From assembly GCF_018448885.1 (NCBI RefSeq), contig NZ_RCWB01000007.1:1-64000 (forward strand): DNA of 64,000 nt, written 5' to 3'. The notes under the pieces were generated by a model. That model did no database searches and was not told the DNA's origin. It saw nothing but the letters and a program-made list of their open reading frames with translations. Below are positions 58,024 to 64,000 of this stretch, piece by piece; within the stretch, counting starts at the first letter, position 1; every line of letters starts with the position of its first letter. The position numbers were made by a program, and so were the translations under genes. This DNA comes from Photorhabdus caribbeanensis. GTDB taxonomy: Bacteria > Pseudomonadota > Gammaproteobacteria > Enterobacterales > Enterobacteriaceae.

Positions 58024-59425
58024 AAGGAATTCTTACCAGTAAGCCTCCTAGCATTTCGCTAGGCAATAATTGGGGGTGAGTGCCATGATAAATACTGATG
58101 TCTTTGACCAGGGCTAATCCTAGCCCCGCCCCTTCATGCCCCGCAGCATTATCAAGACGATTAAAAGCCATCAAAGACAAATTAACTTCTTCTTTAGCAA
58201 TCCCCGGCCCACTGTCATCCACTTCCAAATAACAGTATGCCTTACAAGAGCTGAGAATCACTCTAGCCGTGACAATGCCGCCTTCCGGCGTATATTTAAT
58301 CGCATTGTCCAATAAATTAGCGCACATTTCTGTCAGTAATACAGGTTCCCCCTTGATCCATTGAGCACTTTCACCTTCATAACCCAAATCAATATTCTTA
58401 CTTTCAGCTTGTTGCAAACGAGAAAAACACGCCTGTTGCAACAATTCAACTAAATTGACCGGCCTATAATCTCGAACAGCCTCCTTTTCATGCGCTTTTA
58501 AACGAGAGAGTTGTAATAAGCGATCCGTCAGAGAGATAGTGTTATCCAATGTATTATCAATAGCCTGTAAGCTTTCTTTCCATTGCGCGGGATCTTCGCT
58601 GGCAAGCGCTACCGCTACTTGAGTTTTTAATACCGTTAATGGCGTTCTGAGTTGATGAGAAGCATCCGCACTGAATCTTTCCTGCCGACTTACCATTAGT
58701 TTCAGTCGTTCTATATAACGATTAAATGCATATAATAATGGGGAAAGTTCTGACCAAGGCAACATATCCGGTAACGGAGTGAGATCATTAGCAGGACGAC
58801 GGACCATGACGCCAGAAAGTTTATGCAATGGTTTAAGTAACTGTTTCAACAGAAAATAAGCTAGAATCAGAGTCAACCCAACCACGGTTCCTTGACTCAT
58901 CAAAGAAGATATTAATAATTGTTGTGCAAGATAATGACGGGAAGCCACTGTTTCAGCAACCAGTATCAACGCCATTCCCATCATTCCCCCTTCATTGATT
59001 GGCTGATAAAGGGCTGCAACCCGAATAGGATGGCCATGATATTCAGCATCATAGAAATAAACCAAAGCGGTGTATAAATTGGAGCGCAGCGTATCTTTAG
59101 GTATCAAAGGTAAATCATCATAACCGGAAATTATCTCCCCATCAGGAGATAACACCTGATAAAACAGCCGATCATTCATATTTCGCTCAAAACTATCCAG
59201 AACCACATAAGGTACATCGACAATTAATTGGTGATCCTTAACTGCCAGCCGTTCTGCCACAGTTCGAGCAGATGCCAATAAAGTACGATCATAAGCCAAT
59301 GTTGCCGCATTCTCTGCACTGAAATAATGGGTGCAAACCGATAAACAGCCCAACAAGAATAGCGGAACACCAAAAAACAAAAGCAACTGGTGAAACAATG
59401 AGTTCGGTACTTTAAACCATGTCAT
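58004..59425 (-). CDS. tctE: Sensor histidine kinase TctE
   Basis: 473 residues. Two membrane helices (about 9-28 and 165-185) flank a periplasmic sensor (ATLAYDRTLLASARTVAERL). The H-box is FSADASHQLRTPLTVLKTQV, with the N-box NLLDNAIKYTPEGG, DDSGPGIAKEE and GLGLALVKDI following. It should sense extracellular tricarboxylates and phosphorylate TctD. It overlaps tctD by 14 bp. The nearby tctCBA genes support the name; other sensors share this layout. Confidence 0.88.
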   Translation of the reverse strand: MTWFKVPNSLFHQLLLFFGVPLFLLGCLSVCTHYFSAENAATLAYDRTLLASARTVAERLAVKDHQLIVDVPYVVLDSFERNMNDRLFYQVLSPDGEIISGYDDLPLIPKDTLRSNLYTALVYFYDAEYHGHPIRVAALYQPINEGGMMGMALILVAETVASRHYLAQQLLISSLMSQGTVVGLTLILAYFLLKQLLKPLHKLSGVMVRRPANDLTPLPDMLPWSELSPLLYAFNRYIERLKLMVSRQERFSADASHQLRTPLTVLKTQVAVALASEDPAQWKESLQAIDNTLDNTISLTDRLLQLSRLKAHEKEAVRDYRPVNLVELLQQACFSRLQQAESKNIDLGYEGESAQWIKGEPVLLTEMCANLLDNAIKYTPEGGIVTARVILSSCKAYCYLEVDDSGPGIAKEEVNLSLMAFNRLDNAAGHEGAGLGLALVKDISIYHGTHPQLLPSEMLGGLLVRIPFKLSDD

Positions 59426-60089
59426 CTTTCTGGCACTCCAGACGATAACCTAATCCCCGTAATGTACTGATCCCCACATTACTGCCTGACAATTTTTTTC
59501 GAATCCGGTGTATATAAAGTTCAATACTTTGTGGGTTTGCTTCATCTAATAGTGCAAATACCTGTTCAAATAGCTGTTGTTTAGAAACGGGCCTCCCTCG
59601 ACGATGGAACAATGTCGTCAAAACCGAAAGTTCCCTTGGCGTCAAAGCCAATGGCTCATCGTTCAGAACAAAGTAACCATCATCCTGATAAACCAGAGAG
59701 CCGAATGTCAGCGTCTCCTGTAGCACATTTACACTACGCCGAAGTAATGCCCGGATACGTGCTTCCAATTCCTGTAAGTCAAAAGGTTTCGTCAGATAAT
59801 CATCAGCGCCAGAATTAAGCCCTTTCACTCGCTCAGAAACATCAGCCTTCGCCGTTAATAATAATACCGGCAAATTTTGTCCACGTTTACGCAAACGAAC
59901 CAACAATGAAAGGCCATCTAGCCTCGGCAAAGAAACATCCAAAATCAGCAATGCATAGTTTTCTGTCTGCAATAATTGATCAGCGACAATACCATCACTC
60001 GCAACATCTACAGCAAACCCCGCACTACTCAGTGCTTTTTGCAACCAGTGCAATAATTCAGGGTGGTCTTCCACTAAAAGTAAGCGCAT
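59412..60089 (-). CDS. tctD: Response regulator TctD (OmpR type)
   Basis: 225 residues. The receiver domain has the acidic pair at the start (LLLVEDHPELL), the phosphorylated Asp in LLILDVSLPRLDG (Asp51) and the Lys of TKPFDLQELEARI. The C-terminal winged helix (LTPRELSVLTTLFHRRGRPV, SIELYIHRIRKKL) binds DNA. It should activate tctCBA in response to citrate-like substrates. An ERIC copy begins 13 bp before its start codon, so the promoter must lie inside or beyond that element. Confidence 0.9.
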   Translation of the reverse strand: MRLLLVEDHPELLHWLQKALSSAGFAVDVASDGIVADQLLQTENYALLILDVSLPRLDGLSLLVRLRKRGQNLPVLLLTAKADVSERVKGLNSGADDYLTKPFDLQELEARIRALLRRSVNVLQETLTFGSLVYQDDGYFVLNDEPLALTPRELSVLTTLFHRRGRPVSKQQLFEQVFALLDEANPQSIELYIHRIRKKLSGSNVGISTLRGLGYRLECQKDDMV

Positions 60090-60101
60090 ATTTTAAATAT
60101 C

Positions 60102-60224
60102 TACACCCGTTATCTTTCAAGCTGCCTCTTTGTTGGCTGCACTCACCCCGGTAACATAGTTATCTATGCTCCCAGGGATTCGCTCCCTTGCCGTCGCGAT
60201 GCAACTTGAAATCCATAAGGTATA
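60102..60224. repeat. ERIC-type intergenic repeat, copy 4 (123 bp)
   Basis: Same short form as copy 2. It lies directly in front of tctD, within the space where the tctDE promoter would be expected. Confidence 0.87.
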
Positions 60225-60406
60225 ACCGATTAATATAAATATAATTACAAACATAACTATATTTTCAGTTCATATCGCCATACCTATTTTCTGAAAAATA
60301 GTCAGACACTGATTCAATTCCATTTGAATGCCAAAATACCGTGCTATAAATAACAGGATATCCTGTCATACCGAATCAAGTAATAGATTTCTATTACCAT
60401 TTCCAT

Positions 60407-61054
60407 TTACTCAGATATTGCCATGAGCACAGGGGTAAAATCAAAACGTTCATCTAATGCAGATGCCACAGAGACATTAGACAAAGTGAGTTTTATTTCA
60501 CTGCCTACTTTTAAGCTAAAATTCGATATCACCATCGGCTCTTTATCATTAAGAAATGCGGATAAACCCGTCATTTTTAAAACCTTATCTGTATCATTCT
60601 TAATATTAATTGAGATCTTGGTCTTTGATGCCATTGAACTATCTACCTGGTTAATTTTCTTTTTCATCTCTTTCGGGACGCTTATCACCAAGATATCTGC
60701 ACCACTACCGTAAAGATGAATACCCTTACCAGTTACACTTGAATTACCTACACTCACAGGAACTTTAAAGTGAGCAAACGAATCCATATTTTGTCTAAAA
60801 CATTCCACGTATTCTGCATTGGCAAAAATAGTCGGCACTTTTTCCTGAGCGTCTAACAAAGATTTTGATGGTTGTCTGGAATCTTTATAATCACCACAGG
60901 CACTGACTTCAACCAACAAATCAGATGTCACCGTTTTAACTTGTTCAGATAACAGCTGGTTAACAGATACCGAAGTACTGAGTTCTGTTTTACATCCTGC
61001 CAAAGCAAAAGCCATAGCACTACCCATAACACTACAAAGAATCAATTTTCTCAT
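60407..61054 (-). CDS. Lipoprotein of unknown function
   Basis: 215 residues. A signal peptide of the lipoprotein kind (MRKLILCSVMGSAMAFALAGC) has a clear LAGC lipobox with Cys21 as the lipid site. The mature part (VSVNQLLSEQVKTVTSDLLV, CGDYKDSRQPSKSL, VSVGNSSVTGKGIHLYGSGA) is mostly beta-strand-like with two further Cys residues. I do not recognise a characterised family. It lies between tctDE and tctCBA but on the tctDE strand. A second ATG fits better behind GAGG than the first, one codon upstream. Confidence 0.75.
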   Translation of the reverse strand: MRKLILCSVMGSAMAFALAGCKTELSTSVSVNQLLSEQVKTVTSDLLVEVSACGDYKDSRQPSKSLLDAQEKVPTIFANAEYVECFRQNMDSFAHFKVPVSVGNSSVTGKGIHLYGSGADILVISVPKEMKKKINQVDSSMASKTKISINIKNDTDKVLKMTGLSAFLNDKEPMVISNFSLKVGSEIKLTLSNVSVASALDERFDFTPVLMAISE

Positions 61055-61435
61055 CATTTCCTCAATTCAGATTTTTTCAAGATAAAGTCTTATTATGTGA
61101 ATCCAAGTATTCAATAAATTCTCCGTTTAATTTAACACATTGTATAAATAATTAATTACCATTTGCATGATCCGAATGTAAAGTTCTCGCGAGCAAAACA
61201 GAGCAACCTCAAAACTACGAGAAACTTACAACAAACCAAAACAAAAAAGAAAGCCTGTAGCCACTTGTTAACTCATTAATGCGAAACACTACGCAAATTT
61301 AAGCGATTAAAATCACATATCAACAACTTTTCTTGTTAATGAAAGGTAAATGAAAGGTTTTGTTATTACTAATTGAATCAACCAGGGCCATTTGTAATGG
61401 TTATGTCTTACACCGGTATTGATGAGAGCAAACAA
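61055..61435 (+). promoter_or_regulatory. Divergent region upstream of tctC and the lipoprotein gene
   Basis: About 380 bp without a gene. It must hold the tctCBA promoter and the divergent lipoprotein promoter. It is AT-rich. I see no sequence that I can name as a TctD box. Confidence 0.4.
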
Positions 61436-62416
61436 ATGAAAACTATAATGATCAAGATGTTAGCGGCAACCGCTTTACTATTCAGCACAAGCAGTGTTTT
61501 TGCTGCCAGTGCGCCTGGCAGGACAGAATGTATTGCCCCGGCAAAACCGGGTGGCGGGTTTGACCTGACCTGCAAGCTGATCCAAGTTTCATTACTGGAT
61601 ACGAAAGAGATCAGCAAGCCTATGCGCGTCACCTTTATGCCCGGTGGTGTTGGCGCTGTCGCTTACAATGCTATTGTCGCACAACGACCTGCTGAAGCGG
61701 GAACCCTTGTTGCCTTTTCTGGCGGCTCTCTGCTCAATTTGTCTCAGGGGAAATTTGGCCGCTATAACGTTAATGATGTGCGCTGGCTGGCAAGCGTTGG
61801 TACTGATTATGGAATGATCGCTGTGCGTGCTGATTCGCCTTACCGTACCTTGAACGATTTGATGGACGCTTTCAAGGATAATCCTAATAACATTGTATTT
61901 GGCGCTGGCGCGTCTATCGGCAGTCAAGACTGGATGAAGACCGCACTGCTGGCAAAAGAGGTTGGCATTGATCCTCACAAGATGCGTTATGTCGCCTTTG
62001 AAGGGGGCGGCGAACCTGTTACCGCTCTGCTGGGTAATCATATTCAGGCGGTTTCCGGTGATCTGAGCGAGATGGTGCCTTACCTGAATGGAGACAAAAT
62101 CCGGGTCTTAGCTGTTTATGCAGATAAACGACTAGATGGTGATCTAGCCAATATTCCTACTGCTAAAGAGCAAGGTTATGACCTGGTGTGGCCGATTATC
62201 CGCGGATTTTACATGGGCCCAAAAGTTTCTGATGAAGAGTACCAATGGTGGGTTGATACTTTTAATAAACTACAACAAACGGATGCTTTTAAAAAACAAC
62301 GTGATATCCGTGGGTTGTTCGAATTCAACATGACCGGCAAAGAGTTGGACAACTATGTGAAAAAACAGGTTGAACAATATCGTGAACAAGCCAAAGCTTT
62401 TGGTTTAGCCAAATAA
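61436..62416 (+). CDS. tctC: Tricarboxylate-binding periplasmic protein TctC
   Basis: 326 residues from MKTIMIKMLAATALLFSTSS, a signal peptide cleaved after VFAA. The mature part has ECIAPAKPGGGFDLTCKLIQ and PGGVGAVAYNAIVA, the two loops that hold the carboxylates in TctC-type receptors, and FEGGGEPVTALLGNHI later. It captures citrate or a similar acid for the TctAB permease. An in-frame start 21 codons upstream is unlikely because the signal peptide starts here. Confidence 0.93.
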   Translation: MKTIMIKMLAATALLFSTSSVFAASAPGRTECIAPAKPGGGFDLTCKLIQVSLLDTKEISKPMRVTFMPGGVGAVAYNAIVAQRPAEAGTLVAFSGGSLLNLSQGKFGRYNVNDVRWLASVGTDYGMIAVRADSPYRTLNDLMDAFKDNPNNIVFGAGASIGSQDWMKTALLAKEVGIDPHKMRYVAFEGGGEPVTALLGNHIQAVSGDLSEMVPYLNGDKIRVLAVYADKRLDGDLANIPTAKEQGYDLVWPIIRGFYMGPKVSDEEYQWWVDTFNKLQQTDAFKKQRDIRGLFEFNMTGKELDNYVKKQVEQYREQAKAFGLAK

Positions 62417-62429
62417 CAGAGTCGTCATT

Positions 62430-62861
62430 ATGAGCGATCGTATCTTTGCTACTATCTGGCTAGTGCTCTGTGCCATTGGGATGGTTATTGGTTGGGGCAT
62501 TCAGAGCGAATACACTTATGAACCTTTGGGGCCCAGACCTTTCCCAATGATCATTCTGTCTCTGATGGCGCTCTGTGCCTTACTACTGCTTTTCAAAAAA
62601 CCAGAACAGAACACTTGGCCTAGCGCCCCCGTTATCCGTCGCCTAATGTTGTTGATTATCTCTTTGGTTATCTATGGCTGGGCATTTGAGTGGCTGGGGT
62701 TCCCTCTCGCTACAGCGCTGCTGACATTCAGTGTCGCACTGTTGTTTAACGCAACACTGCTTGCCGCAATTATTTCCGGGGTGTTCCTTGGCGTCACGCT
62801 CTATTTCGCCTTTGACCGCTTACTTGACGTAACTCTGCCTCTCGGTAGCTGGCTCAACTGA
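62430..62861 (+). CDS. tctB: Tricarboxylate transporter small membrane subunit TctB
   Basis: 143 residues with four hydrophobic helices (TIWLVLCAIGMVIGWGIQ, RPFPMIILSLMALCALL, LMLLIISLVIYGWAFEWLG, AIISGVFLGVTLYFAFD). It is the small permease subunit of the tripartite tricarboxylate transporter. It lies 13 bp after tctC and 10 bp before tctA. Confidence 0.92.
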   Translation: MSDRIFATIWLVLCAIGMVIGWGIQSEYTYEPLGPRPFPMIILSLMALCALLLLFKKPEQNTWPSAPVIRRLMLLIISLVIYGWAFEWLGFPLATALLTFSVALLFNATLLAAIISGVFLGVTLYFAFDRLLDVTLPLGSWLN

Positions 62862-62871
62862 CGGAGAACTT

Positions 62872-64000
62872 ATGGAAACGTGGATGTATCTTAGCCAAGG
62901 TTTTGCAGTTGCAATGGTGCCGCAAAACCTGATTATTGCTTTAATTGGCTGTTTTGTCGGTACGATTGTTGGATTGCTGCCGGGGCTTGGGCCGATTAAT
63001 GGTGTTGCGATTCTGTTGCCACTGGCTTTCGCTTTAAAGCTACCTGCTGAATCTGCCCTGATTTTACTGGCAACCGTTTATATCGGCTGTGAATATGGTG
63101 GGCGTATATCATCGATTCTGCTGAATGTTCCTGGTGATGCCGCTGCCATTATGACCACACTAGATGGTTATCCGATGGCCAAACAGGGTCGTGCGGGTGT
63201 GGCGCTGTCTATTTCCGCAGTGAGTTCTTTCTGTGGTTCTTTGCTGGCAATTTTCGGCATCATTTTATTTGCTCCATTACTGGCGCGGTGGTCACTAGCT
63301 TTCGGCCCTGCTGAATATTTTGCACTTATGGTTTTTGCTATTGCTTGTCTGGGTAGCATGATGAGCCAGAATCCGCTGAAATCACTATTAGCAGCATTAA
63401 TAGGATTGGGTCTGGCAACTGTCGGAGTAGACGCCAACACCGGGGTTTATCGTTTTACTTTCGATAGTGTTCATCTGTCAGATGGTATACAGTTTATTGT
63501 TGTGGTAATAGGTCTGTTTTCTGTCAGCGAAATTCTGCTGATGTTAGAAAACGCCTCAACCGGCAAAACCATTATCCGCAAAACAGGCCGCCTGCTGTTC
63601 AATCGCAAGGAAGCGGCTGAATGCGCCATACCAACGCTTAGATCATCTTTTATCGGTTTCTTTGTCGGTATTTTGCCCGGCGCAGGAGCGACAATTGCCA
63701 GCGCAATTACCTATATGACTGAGAAAAAGCTCAGTGGGAATAGCGACTCATTTGGTAAAGGTGATATTCGCGGCGTGGCAGCCCCAGAAGCAGCTAATAA
63801 TGCCTCGGCCTGCGGCTCCTTTATTCCAATGCTAACATTAGGAGTGCCAGGCTCAGGCACCACTGCCGTCATGATGGGAGCATTAACGCTCTATAATATT
63901 ACGCCTGGGCCGGGAATGTTCACTGAGCAGCCGGATATTGTCTGGGGGTTAATTGCGGCTTTATTAATTGCTAATATTATTCTGCTGATTATGAATATCC
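62872..64000 (+). CDS. tctA: Tricarboxylate transporter large membrane subunit TctA (3' end outside the window)
   Basis: The frame opens at [20 protein letters not shown], with GGAGA before the ATG, and stays open to the window end (376 codons of about 500). [20 protein letters not shown] and [19 protein letters not shown] are the two repeated glycine-rich loops of Tct[23 protein letters not shown] follows as expected. It forms the main channel, driving uptake with an ion gradient. Confidence 0.95.
   Translation, partial: METWMYLSQGFAVAMVPQNLIIALIGCFVGTIVGLLPGLGPINGVAILLPLAFALKLPAESALILLATVYIGCEYGGRISSILLNVPGDAAAIMTTLDGYPMAKQGRAGVALSISAVSSFCGSLLAIFGIILFAPLLARWSLAFGPAEYFALMVFAIACLGSMMSQNPLKSLLAALIGLGLATVGVDANTGVYRFTFDSVHLSDGIQFIVVVIGLFSVSEILLMLENASTGKTIIRKTGRLLFNRKEAAECAIPTLRSSFIGFFVGILPGAGATIASAITYMTEKKLSGNSDSFGKGDIRGVAAPEAANNASACGSFIPMLTLGVPGSGTTAVMMGALTLYNITPGPGMFTEQPDIVWGLIAALLIANIILLIMNI

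Noticed and set aside
1-64000. tRNA, rRNA or riboswitch genes
   Set aside because: I looked for cloverleaf ends, TTCGA-type T-loops and known leader motifs in the gaps and found none I could support by eye.

Overview
The window looks like a chromosomal segment of a Photorhabdus-type member of the Morganellaceae. This is an inference from gene content and was not confirmed by a search. It combines a gammaproteobacterial housekeeping block in near Escherichia coli order (pdxB-usg-truA-dedA-accD-folC-dedD-cvpA-purF-ubiX, with yfcD, yfcG and yfcH) with a complete lsr autoinducer-2 operon, ERIC-type repeats, a large NRPS, type VI and type III secretion cargo and toxin-antitoxin genes.

Layout: 1-138 is the start of a DcrB/DUF1795 gene. 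It is followed by about 2 kb with no convincing gene, packed with TTAA words. 2313-12248 is a single NRPS of three adenylation modules plus thioesterase, on the minus strand, with a clear terminator. 13224-23041 is a minus-strand cluster of accessory metabolic genes: an AAHS-type MFS transporter, an acyl-CoA ligase, a second MFS, a Gfo/Idh/MocA oxidoreductase, a citrate-synthase homologue, a nucleotidyltransferase-fold protein and a 5'-truncated ThDP enzyme. From 23.0 to 24.4 kb lie scraps copied from two of these genes, a ParDE module and a possible transposase tail. 24389-33172 is the lsr system: lsrK and lsrR leftward, lsrACDBFG rightward.

33.5-37.3 kb is an accessory island. It has a YafN/YafO-like toxin-antitoxin operon with an extra 59-residue gene, an hcp gene broken by one in-frame ochre codon, and a DUF4225 putative effector with two tandem membrane proteins that look like paralogous immunity proteins. 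Then come an AraC/GyrI regulator, yfcD, a class 3 lipase-like putative effector, and a CesT-like chaperone with an unrecognised 509-residue putative type III effector.

44.8-56.1 kb is the housekeeping block, including a near-perfect PurR operator upstream of cvpA-purF. 56.2-58.0 kb is an AraC regulator divergent from an EamA exporter. 58.0-64.0 kb is the tricarboxylate system: tctDE leftward and tctCBA rightward (tctA runs off the end), separated by an ERIC copy and an unrelated lipoprotein gene.

The best candidates for something undescribed are the 13-23 kb pathway, the type III chaperone/effector pair, the three-gene YafN/YafO-like operon and the DUF4225 locus. The NRPS probably makes a short peptide with D residues at positions 1 and 2, because both internal condensation domains carry the dual condensation/epimerisation signature.
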